From Pelagibacterales bacterium SAG-MED47 (GTDB lineage: Bacteria; Pseudomonadota; Alphaproteobacteria; Pelagibacterales; Pelagibacteraceae), in NCBI GenBank assembly GCA_014653355.1, contig JACWEO010000004.1, forward strand, positions 40,784-104,783: 64,000 nt of DNA. The letters are read 5' to 3'. Positions 1 to 7,159 of the stretch are shown piece after piece. The first letter of the stretch is position 1. Each line of letters begins with the position of its first letter. The position numbers and the translations under genes were made by a program. Under the pieces are notes generated by a model that saw only the letters and a list, made by a program, of their open reading frames with translations, was not told the origin of the DNA and did no database searches.

Positions 1-1
1 A

Positions 2-94
2 GCTTTTGATGAACAAAATATATTAAATATTGCTTATGCAATGGAAGAGAAGATTGATTTTAAAAATAAAATTACTGATTGGTGGATTAAGTGA
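2..94 (+). CDS. gatA: Glutamyl-tRNA(Gln) amidotransferase subunit A, C-terminal end (partial)
   Basis: Only the last 30 codons are inside the window. They read [20 protein letters not shown] and end in DWWIK before TGA at 92-94. GatA proteins end in a similar F-D-E-x-x-(L/I)-L-x-x-A-x-A-x-E segment, and gatB follows directly, with its GTG start overlapping the stop (GTGA). GatA is the amidase subunit that releases ammonia from glutamine for the GatCAB transamidation of misacylated tRNA. The identification rests on this short tail plus the neighbour, so it is likely but not certain. Confidence 0.75.
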   Translation, partial: AFDEQNILNIAYAMEEKIDFKNKITDWWIK

Positions 95-1566
95 GTAAAA
101 ATAGTTCAGAATATTTGATAAATCGAAAAGATAAACAATATGAAGTTGTAATTGGTTTAGAGGTTCATGCCCAAGTATTATCTGAGTCCAAATTATTTTC
201 TACTTCAGCTACTAAATTTGGAGCTGAACCAAATACCCAAGTAAGTTTAGTTGATGCAGCATTTCCTGGCATGCTACCTGTTATAAATGAATTTTGTGTT
301 AAACAAGCTATTAAAACTGGTATTGGACTTAATGCAAAAATAAATAATCGTTCAGTATTCGATAGAAAAAATTATTTTTATGCTGATTTACCTCAAGGAT
401 ATCAGATTTCTCAATTTAAAGATCCTATAGTTGGTGAGGGTAAAGTAATCTTAGATATGCCAGATGGTCAAAAAGAAGTGGGTATAGAAAGGTTGCATTT
501 AGAGCAAGATGCAGGAAAAAGTATTCATGACCTTGATCCACAAAATACCTTTGTAGATTTAAATAGATCGGGTGTAGCATTAATGGAAATAGTAAGTAAA
601 CCAGACCTTAGATCTCCAGATGAAGTTAGTGTGTATATTAAAAAGTTAAGATCAATTATGCAATATCTAGGTACATGTGATGGAAATATGCAAGAAGGAT
701 CGTTAAGAGCAGATGTTAATATTTCTGTAAGAGCAAAAGGCTCAAAAGAATTTGGAACAAGATGTGAAATTAAAAATGTAAACTCTATCAAGTTTATGCA
801 AATGGCAATTGAATATGAAGCAAATAGACAAGTTAATTTGATAGAAGAAGGTAAATTGATAGATCAAGAAACAAGACTATTTGATACTAAAAAAAATGAG
901 ACGAGATCAATGAGATCAAAAGAAGACGCACATGATTATAGATATTTTCCAGATCCTGATTTATTACCTTTAGAAGTTTCTGATGAATTTATTGATGAAC
1001 TTAAAAAAGATATTCCAGAATTGCCAGATGTTAAAAAGAAAAGATTTATTGATAAATTTAAATTGTCACCATATGAAGCAACAATTTTAGTCTCAGATAT
1101 CAACATAGCAAAGTATTTTGAAGAAGTGGTAGCTAAAATGGGTAAAAACAAAGATATTAAATTAGCAGTTAACTGGATTACAGGGGAATTATTTGCTGTT
1201 TTAAATAAAAAAAACTTGGAAATTTCTCAAAGTCCAGTAAGTGCAAAGAATTTGGCTATACTGATTAATTTAATAAAGAACGGAACAATTTCAGGAAAAA
1301 TAGCGAAGACTGTATTTGAATTGATGTTAGAAGGAGATAAGGATCCCCAAAAAATAGTTGAGGAAAAAGGATTAAAACAACAAAGTGATCCTAAAACTAT
1401 AGAGGCTTTAATTGATAAAATAATTAATGATAATAGAGAAAAAGCCATAGAATATAAACAAGGTAAAGAAAAATTGTTTGGTTTTTTTGTTGGACAAACA
1501 ATGAAGGCCTCTGGTGGTAAAGCCAACCCTCAATTGATTAATGAGATCTTAAAAAAAAAATTATAA
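91..1566 (+). CDS. gatB: Aspartyl/glutamyl-tRNA amidotransferase subunit B
   Basis: This 491-residue protein, the normal GatB length, is the kinase/transamidase subunit of GatCAB. The complex converts Glu-tRNA(Gln), and often Asp-tRNA(Asn), to the amidated forms in the cytoplasm. Visible family marks are the N-terminal [11 protein letters not shown] segment, [11 protein letters not shown] near residue 140, [20 protein letters not shown] near 155-175, and [16 protein letters not shown]-terminal GatB/YqeY-type helical domain runs from about 345 to the end and closes with [13 protein letters not shown]. The start is GTG at 91, overlapping the gatA stop by three bases, which implies translational coupling. 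gatC is not in the window. Confidence 0.97.
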   Translation: MSKNSSEYLINRKDKQYEVVIGLEVHAQVLSESKLFSTSATKFGAEPNTQVSLVDAAFPGMLPVINEFCVKQAIKTGIGLNAKINNRSVFDRKNYFYADLPQGYQISQFKDPIVGEGKVILDMPDGQKEVGIERLHLEQDAGKSIHDLDPQNTFVDLNRSGVALMEIVSKPDLRSPDEVSVYIKKLRSIMQYLGTCDGNMQEGSLRADVNISVRAKGSKEFGTRCEIKNVNSIKFMQMAIEYEANRQVNLIEEGKLIDQETRLFDTKKNETRSMRSKEDAHDYRYFPDPDLLPLEVSDEFIDELKKDIPELPDVKKKRFIDKFKLSPYEATILVSDINIAKYFEEVVAKMGKNKDIKLAVNWITGELFAVLNKKNLEISQSPVSAKNLAILINLIKNGTISGKIAKTVFELMLEGDKDPQKIVEEKGLKQQSDPKTIEALIDKIINDNREKAIEYKQGKEKLFGFFVGQTMKASGGKANPQLINEILKKKL

Positions 1567-1570
1567 GGTT

Positions 1571-2221
1571 ATGGGGTCTGACCTTAACATCACTAAACAA
1601 TTACAAGACTATATTTTAAAACACGGTTTAAAACTTCACCCAATCCAGAAAGAAATAATAAATTATAATTTGAAATTAGGAGATATTAAAAGAATGCAAA
1701 TATCTATTTCACAATGCCAATTTCTTCATCTAATTATAAAAGTTTCAAAGATTAAAAAAGTACTTGAGATTGGAACCTTTACTGGTCTAAGTACATTGTC
1801 TATGGCCTTGGCCTTACCTGATAATGGCAAAATAATCGCCTTAGATAAAGATGAACAGACTAATAAAATTGCTGTTGATTTTTTTAAAAGATCTCATCAC
1901 GATCATAAAATCAAAACAATTATTAAACCAGCTTTAGAAACTTTAATTAAGATTAGAAAAGAAAAGTTTGATTTAGTTTTTATTGATGCCGATAAGATGA
2001 ATTATAAAAAATATTATCAAATTTCTTTAGAATTATTGAATAATGGAGGTTTAATTATAATTGATAATGTATTATGGCATGGGGAAGTAGTTGATAAGAA
2101 TATAAATGATAAATACACAAAAAATATAAGAGAACTAAATGATTTTATATCCAAAGATAAAAGAGTTGAAAAAGTAATAATTCCTTTTGGTGATGGAATG
2201 ACAGTATGTAGAAAGATTTAA
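1571..2221 (+). CDS. Class I SAM-dependent O-methyltransferase (caffeoyl-CoA OMT family)
   Basis: This 216-residue cytosolic methyltransferase has the O-methyltransferase family 3 pattern: SAM motif I VLEIGTFTG at residues 64-72, an acidic motif ALDKDE near 90-95, and the metal-site motif FDLVFIDADK at 133-142. IIDNVLWHGEVVD follows at about 165. Bacterial members methylate small catechol-like or other hydroxyl substrates using a divalent cation. The acceptor cannot be read from the sequence. The gene starts 4 bases after gatB and its stop overlaps the next ATG by one base, so it belongs to the gatB-trhO run. Confidence 0.85.
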   Translation: MGSDLNITKQLQDYILKHGLKLHPIQKEIINYNLKLGDIKRMQISISQCQFLHLIIKVSKIKKVLEIGTFTGLSTLSMALALPDNGKIIALDKDEQTNKIAVDFFKRSHHDHKIKTIIKPALETLIKIRKEKFDLVFIDADKMNYKKYYQISLELLNNGGLIIIDNVLWHGEVVDKNINDKYTKNIRELNDFISKDKRVEKVIIPFGDGMTVCRKI

Positions 2222-3129
2222 TGTTTACAGTATTTGGTTTTTATAAATTTCAAAAAATTAATAATTTAAGGAGAAATCAAAAATTTTTAAATAATATCTT
2301 AATTGATAATAATATATATGGTTCAATTATAATATCCAAAGAAGGTTTAAATGGATCCATATCTGGAAAAAATAGTGATATCAAAAATTCTATCATCAAA
2401 TTAAAAAAAATTCTTGCAGTTAAAAATTTTGATAATTTTAATAATTCGAAAAGTAATTTTAATCCTTTTCATAAATCTAAAGTAAAAATAAAAAAAGAAC
2501 TTGTCCCTATGAATCTAAAGATATCTAAAAAAATTAAAAAAAAAAATAGTCATATTGAACCAAAAAAATGGAATAAATTGATCAATAATAAAAAAACATT
2601 TTTGTTAGATGTTAGAAAGCCTTTTGAAAATAAGGTTGGATCTTTTAAAAGATCAGTAAATCCAAATATTAATAATTTTAGAGATTTCCCAAAATACTTA
2701 AAAAAATTAAAAAAGGATCAGCCAATAGCTTTATTTTGCACTGGTGGGATTAGGTGTGAAAAAGCCTCTGTATATTTAGAAAAAAAAGGTTTTAAGAATA
2801 TTTATCAATTAAAAGGTGGAATTCTAAATTATTTAAAAAAGATTAAACAAAAAAGCAGTTTATGGAAAGGTGAATGTTTTGTATTTGACAATAGAGTAAG
2901 TTTGAAACATGGCTTAATTCGAGGTACACATTCGATTTGTAGTGGATGCAGGGAGCCAATCTCAATTAAAGATAAAAGATCTAAAATGTATGAAGAGGGT
3001 GTATCATGTCCAAATTGTTATTATAAACTCTCAAAAAATCAAAAATCTCGTTTTAGAATGAGACAAAGTCAGGTATACAAAGCAAAAAAATCTAGAAAAA
3101 AATATTTTTTTAAAAAAGAATTTAATTAA
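2221..3129 (+). CDS. trhO: tRNA uridine(34) hydroxylase, rhodanese family (YceA/TrhO)
   Basis: This 302-residue protein has the TrhO/YceA layout: an N-terminal acylphosphatase-like domain (about 1-95, with SKEGLNGSISG), a rhodanese domain (about 115-215), and a cysteine-containing C-terminal tail. The rhodanese loop CTGGIRC is at residues 173-179 and carries the catalytic cysteine. The tail contains CSGCREP and CPNC, likely a metal site. Characterised family members hydroxylate U34 of tRNA to 5-hydroxyuridine without molybdenum or iron cofactors. The start codon overlaps the previous stop. The gene is very lysine- and asparagine-rich, consistent with the A/T bias. Confidence 0.93.
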   Translation: MFTVFGFYKFQKINNLRRNQKFLNNILIDNNIYGSIIISKEGLNGSISGKNSDIKNSIIKLKKILAVKNFDNFNNSKSNFNPFHKSKVKIKKELVPMNLKISKKIKKKNSHIEPKKWNKLINNKKTFLLDVRKPFENKVGSFKRSVNPNINNFRDFPKYLKKLKKDQPIALFCTGGIRCEKASVYLEKKGFKNIYQLKGGILNYLKKIKQKSSLWKGECFVFDNRVSLKHGLIRGTHSICSGCREPISIKDKRSKMYEEGVSCPNCYYKLSKNQKSRFRMRQSQVYKAKKSRKKYFFKKEFN

Positions 3130-3137
3130 AGGTAATT

Positions 3138-4508
3138 TTGTCTCAATCTTATAAGCTTACTAAAGATCCAATCTGGTTGCTACTCAGAAGAGTTACAATA
3201 CCTGCGAGCGTTGGATCATTGTTTCAAACTTTTTACAATTTAGTCGACACATGGTTTGCGGGTAAAATTTCTGCCGAAGCAATAGGTGCAATTGCTAAAT
3301 CGTTTCCTATTTATTTTACAATCATAGCTGTAGGAGTTGGTATTGGTGCAGCAACGAATTCTTTAATAGGTAATTCTATTGGTGAAAAGAAAGAAAAAGT
3401 AGCTTCTCTATATATTGCTCAATCTTTAATCTTCTCACTAGTGATTTCAATTTTAGTTACTTTATTTGGTCTAAATGTATCAAATTACCTTTTAACTGTT
3501 ATGGGTTCAGATTTAGAAGGGATAATATTAACAAGAAAGTATTTGGATATAATATTTTATGGGACCTTTATTGTTTTAATACAAATATCTTTAAATGGAA
3601 CATTAAATGCTCAAGGAGACACAAAAAGTTACAGGAACGTTTTAATTTTTAGTTTCTTTTTAAATATATTCTTAAATCCTTTATTTATTTGGGGATATGG
3701 GTTTATACCAGGATTTGGAATTTCAGGACTTGCTATTGCAACTGTTATTTCACAATTAATTGGAACAATTTACCTAGCATATAAAGTCAGTGATTGTAAA
3801 ATTAGAAAATATCTAAAATTAGTATGTTTTATACCTAAATTTGAGTTTCAAAAGTCCCTCACAACTCAAGCGGTGCCCGTGATGTTCAGTATGTTGTTTA
3901 TAGGTGTAGGAATTTTTAATATTTTATATTTTATTGGAAAATTTGGTGATTTAGCAACTGCAGGCTATGGTGCAGCTCTAAGAATTGAACAAGTTATGTT
4001 GCTTCCAGTTATAGGATTGAATACTGCTGTACTTTCTATAGGGGGACAAAACTTTGGAGCTAAAGCTTATGACCGTATAAGAGAACTTTATACAAAAGCT
4101 TTATTTTTTGGTTCATCTTTTATGATGTTGGCTGGTGTTATAATTTTTTTTGGTGCAGAATTTTTTGTTTCTCAATTTACAAACAATGAAATAGCTATTA
4201 AACATGGAATAATTTACCTTAAGATAGCAGCATTGATAGGGCCTATATACCCAGTTTTTTTTATTACAACTGCTGTATTTCAGGCAGTAAAAAAACCTAT
4301 TTATAGTCTTTATATGAGTATATTGAGGTTGACAGCATTTCCTTTTTTAAGTCTTTGGTATGTAATAAATATTAGAGGAGGCGATTATGAGGATATTTTT
4401 TATACAATTCTGGTAACTAATTGGATAATGGGTATCGCGGTTTTATTATTTATAGGTTATTTTTTAAATTATGTTTTTAAACAAAAAAAAACTCTTTTTA
4501 GTTATTAG
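3138..4508 (+). CDS. MATE family multidrug/metabolite efflux protein
   Basis: This 456-residue integral membrane protein has about twelve hydrophobic segments in two similar halves, typical of MATE (MatE) exporters such as NorM and DinF. The N-terminal half contains FQTFYNLVDTWFAGKIS and the second half RIEQVMLLPVIGLNTAV followed by GQNFGAK, which resemble the family's paired motifs. Such proteins export cationic drugs or metabolites using Na+ or H+ gradients. The substrate is unknown. The only plausible start is TTG at 3138, 8 bases after trhO. The 3' end overlaps the following nuclease gene by 38 bases. Confidence 0.9.
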   Translation: MSQSYKLTKDPIWLLLRRVTIPASVGSLFQTFYNLVDTWFAGKISAEAIGAIAKSFPIYFTIIAVGVGIGAATNSLIGNSIGEKKEKVASLYIAQSLIFSLVISILVTLFGLNVSNYLLTVMGSDLEGIILTRKYLDIIFYGTFIVLIQISLNGTLNAQGDTKSYRNVLIFSFFLNIFLNPLFIWGYGFIPGFGISGLAIATVISQLIGTIYLAYKVSDCKIRKYLKLVCFIPKFEFQKSLTTQAVPVMFSMLFIGVGIFNILYFIGKFGDLATAGYGAALRIEQVMLLPVIGLNTAVLSIGGQNFGAKAYDRIRELYTKALFFGSSFMMLAGVIIFFGAEFFVSQFTNNEIAIKHGIIYLKIAALIGPIYPVFFITTAVFQAVKKPIYSLYMSILRLTAFPFLSLWYVINIRGGDYEDIFYTILVTNWIMGIAVLLFIGYFLNYVFKQKKTLFSY

Positions 4509-4992
4509 TATCTGCTTAACATTCTTTTTTCTTGCATATAATGATGTTAAATCCCAAGAGATAGAGATTATTGAAGGAAAGTCCGTGGTTATTGATGGTG
4601 ACACGATCAAGATTGGTAGCGAAAAAATAAGATTTTCAGGAATTGATGCGCCTGAAAGTTATTATAAAGGAAAAGAGCAAATATGCTTGAAGCAAGATGT
4701 AAAAATTTCTTGTGGTAAATTATCAAAGGAATTTTTAATTCAAAAAATAAACAATCAAAAAGTAAAGTGTGAAATAGAACCTAAGCCTGACACATATAAA
4801 CGAAAATTAGGTGAATGTTTTATAAATAACAAAAGTTTGTCACATCTTTTAGTCAAGAATGGATATGCATTTGATTATCCAAGATATTCAAAAAAAAAGT
4901 ATGCAAGAGATCAAGAATATGCAAGAGAAAACAAACTAGGTCTTTGGGACATGAAATTTGAATTTCCTTGGGATTTTCGAAAGAATAATTAG
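4471..4992 (+). CDS. Secreted thermonuclease-like (staphylococcal nuclease fold) protein
   Basis: This 173-residue protein has a hydrophobic signal segment (residues 8-24, then KSQE) followed by one SNase domain. The motif IDGDTI is at 41-46 and IRFSGIDAPES at 53-63. Arg54, Glu62 and Arg112 (in YKRKLGE) align with the three catalytic residues Arg35, Glu43 and Arg87 of staphylococcal nuclease, so the enzyme is probably active. The likely role is degrading DNA or RNA in the periplasm or outside the cell. Two extra cysteines (QICL and ISCG) could form a disulfide. The reading frame begins inside the MATE gene, so the two are probably co-translated. Confidence 0.85.
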   Translation: MFLNKKKLFLVISICLTFFFLAYNDVKSQEIEIIEGKSVVIDGDTIKIGSEKIRFSGIDAPESYYKGKEQICLKQDVKISCGKLSKEFLIQKINNQKVKCEIEPKPDTYKRKLGECFINNKSLSHLLVKNGYAFDYPRYSKKKYARDQEYARENKLGLWDMKFEFPWDFRKNN

Positions 4993-5021
4993 TATATTCA
5001 ATAAAATTGTAGATATTTAAA

Positions 5022-5753
5022 CTAATCTTTATTTAATTTTTTTTCTAATTTTCTCACAAGATATGAGACTATTAATATTAATATTAAATATTCAAGTATT
5101 AAAAAGGTATAAATTTCTAATGGTCTATAGGTTGTAACAACCAACTCATTAGCTTTCCTTGTTAAGTCTCCAATACCAATAATAGATACTAATGAGGACA
5201 TCTTTAAGACATAAACAAATTGATTCCCAATAGCTGGTAAAATATTCTTGATTGCTTGAGGGAGAATTACCAAACGTAATTTTCTGAAAAAACTTAGCCC
5301 CAATGAACTTCCAGCTTCCCACTGAGATTTTTTAATTGAATTTATGCCAGCTCTGAAGATTTCAGCTTGAAAGGCACTTTCACTTATTGATAGAGCAATA
5401 ATACCAGATACAAAAGGACTAAAACTTATACCCGTCATAATAGGCAAACCATAATAAATCCACAAGATTAATACTAAAAGAGGAATTGCTCTTACTATTT
5501 CAACATATCCGATATTTATATAAGTTAAAAATTTATTTTTTGCTAAAGAAGGAACGGCTACAATAAAACCAATAACCATTGAAATAATTATTGAAACAAT
5601 TGAAATATAAACTGTTGTAGTTAGTCCACTTACCAAAAATTTGAGGTTAGTTAATCCTTCAACATTATTTGGAGATAGAATTAACCAATTAAGCTCACCT
5701 TTACCACATGAGGCAAGAGGTAGAGTCAGAAGTAGAAAAAATAAATTTTTCAC
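5022..5753 (-). CDS. Polar amino-acid-type ABC transporter permease with lipoprotein-like N-terminus
   Basis: This 243-residue protein is a HisM/GlnP-type inner-membrane permease. It has several transmembrane segments and an EAA loop, EAGSSLGLSFFRKLRL, before ILPQAIKNILP (about residues 141-168), which contacts the ATPase. The N-terminus is odd: a short hydrophobic stretch is followed by LPLASCGKG with Cys16, which matches a lipobox. No internal Met gives a plausible alternative start, so this segment is likely real. The gene lies 40 bases downstream of a substrate-binding protein on the same strand and at the end of the sarcosine oxidase run. No ATP-binding subunit is nearby, so it must use one encoded elsewhere. 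Confidence 0.88.
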   Translation of the reverse strand: MKNLFFLLLTLPLASCGKGELNWLILSPNNVEGLTNLKFLVSGLTTTVYISIVSIIISMVIGFIVAVPSLAKNKFLTYINIGYVEIVRAIPLLVLILWIYYGLPIMTGISFSPFVSGIIALSISESAFQAEIFRAGINSIKKSQWEAGSSLGLSFFRKLRLVILPQAIKNILPAIGNQFVYVLKMSSLVSIIGIGDLTRKANELVVTTYRPLEIYTFLILEYLILILIVSYLVRKLEKKLNKD

Positions 5754-5793
5754 TCCCTGATTTATAAAGAATTAATAATTAATTACTAATTGA

Positions 5794-6561
5794 TTATAAA
5801 CTTTTTAGATTATATTTTGCTAATAACTTAGTAAAGAAGCCCGACGATTTTTTGTTTTTTATCCAGTCATTAACATAACTGTTCCATTTATTATCACCTT
5901 TAGGAACCATCATTGCTAAAAATGCTGGATTTTTTCCACCATCTGGAACAATTGCCAACTGGGGGTATTTAATAACCAATTTATTTGCCTCTGTTGAACT
6001 TGTGATATTTCCATCAGCTCTACCTGCTAGGACTTCTTGGAAATCTCTTGCTGGTGCTTCAATTGAGTTTAATTTTGACTTCGGAAAAAATTCTTTTGCT
6101 TTTTCTTCTTGAGAGGTACCAAGTGTAGTTGCAATTGTCACCTTTGAATTATTAAGTGAGTCCCATGTTGGAAATTTTTTTAAGTTCTTTTTGAGAACTA
6201 GTGGCACAGTAGCGTATTTGTAATATGTATCCGTGAAACCAGCTACCTCAGCTCTTTTTGGTGTTTTTGTAACACTAGTTGAGATATCATATCTTTCAGA
6301 TGTAATTCCTGACACAATAGTTTTCCATTCTGCAGGCACAAACTCAATTTTAACACCCATATCTTTTGCTAATTCATTCATTACATCAATATCAAAACCT
6401 TTGTATTTGTTGGTCGCTGGATCTTTCATTGTCATTGGATCCCAGTCTCCAGTTGTTCCAACTTTTAAAACACCTGAAGATTTGATTCTATCAAGGTTTG
6501 AATCTGCGTTTGAAGTTAAGGGTAAAAATGCAAATAGTACTAATATTAATAATTTTTTCAT
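5794..6561 (-). CDS. Periplasmic amino-acid-type substrate-binding protein (SBP family 3)
   Basis: This 255-residue protein has a signal peptide (residues 1-19, cleavage likely after SNA) and the family 3 solute-binding fold. [18 protein letters not shown] opens lobe 1, [19 protein letters not shown] follows, and [19 protein letters not shown] carries the Arg that normally grips the substrate carboxylate. It also resembles the PheC cyclohexadienyl dehydratase branch of this fold, but the adjacent permease favours transport. It starts only 34 bases downstream of soxG on the same strand, so the ligand may be sarcosine or a related amino or methylated compound. That ligand assignment is inference from context. 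Confidence 0.88.
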   Translation of the reverse strand: MKKLLILVLFAFLPLTSNADSNLDRIKSSGVLKVGTTGDWDPMTMKDPATNKYKGFDIDVMNELAKDMGVKIEFVPAEWKTIVSGITSERYDISTSVTKTPKRAEVAGFTDTYYKYATVPLVLKKNLKKFPTWDSLNNSKVTIATTLGTSQEEKAKEFFPKSKLNSIEAPARDFQEVLAGRADGNITSSTEANKLVIKYPQLAIVPDGGKNPAFLAMMVPKGDNKWNSYVNDWIKNKKSSGFFTKLLAKYNLKSL

Positions 6562-6595
6562 TCATCTTAATAGCTGATTTGAAAAAAAATTGTGA

Positions 6596-7159
6596 CTATA
6601 ATCTTGACGCAGCGTCGTTCATCCAAGAAAACAAATGCTCTGAAAAAGAACGTCTAACGAATAGATTTACTGTATTTTTATCCTGATTATGAACAATAAT
6701 ATCAATTTTTCCAAGAATTGTTTGAGTAGTGGCACCTTTTTTATTTTTAAAATTATTGAAATTGAACGGTGATCCAGTTTGAAACAATTCATAGATCTTA
6801 TTGCCTTTAAGATTAATCATTACAAATTGATCTGTGACATCTGTGACCGCACCAAGATTAATTTTAGAAATGTTATTTTGTAACAACTTTTCTGTTTCAT
6901 AATCATTCAAATCCTTATTCATTGTATCATTTGAAAAAATCATCCATTCATCGGGGCTTAGCCAAAGAGCTGTTAATTTATCACTTTGAGTTGATGTATT
7001 TGATTCAGTTGGTAAAAGAATATTTAAAGATTTACCAACAGCAGAAATAAATTCTCTTTTTTTACCTCTTACAATCAATTTCATGATTGGACTTATCTCT
7101 TTCATTTGCAAATCTTGAATAAATGCTTCTTTAGGAAGTGCAGGAGTGTAATTAAGCAT
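6596..7159 (-). CDS. soxG: Sarcosine oxidase gamma subunit
   Basis: This 187-residue protein has a GcvT-like fold. It is the small subunit of heterotetrameric sarcosine oxidase, which in known enzymes packs against the alpha subunit. Family-like features include LWLSPDEWMIFS near residue 66-77, GAVTDVTDQFVMINLKGNK around 100-120, and an end RRSFSEHLFSWMNDAASRL. The ATG overlaps the end of soxA by 8 bases. It is the last sox gene, and the run continues 34 bases later into an ABC transporter pair. Confidence 0.92.
   Translation of the reverse strand: MLNYTPALPKEAFIQDLQMKEISPIMKLIVRGKKREFISAVGKSLNILLPTESNTSTQSDKLTALWLSPDEWMIFSNDTMNKDLNDYETEKLLQNNISKINLGAVTDVTDQFVMINLKGNKIYELFQTGSPFNFNNFKNKKGATTQTILGKIDIIVHNQDKNTVNLFVRRSFSEHLFSWMNDAASRL

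Noticed and set aside
5794..6561. Cyclohexadienyl dehydratase (PheC) instead of a transport protein
   Set aside because: Similarity to PheC is real at fold level, but the adjacent same-strand permease makes a transport role much more likely.
6498..6686. Plus-strand open frame over the gap between soxG and the binding protein
   Set aside because: It is antisense to two well-supported genes, with no domain or ribosome site.
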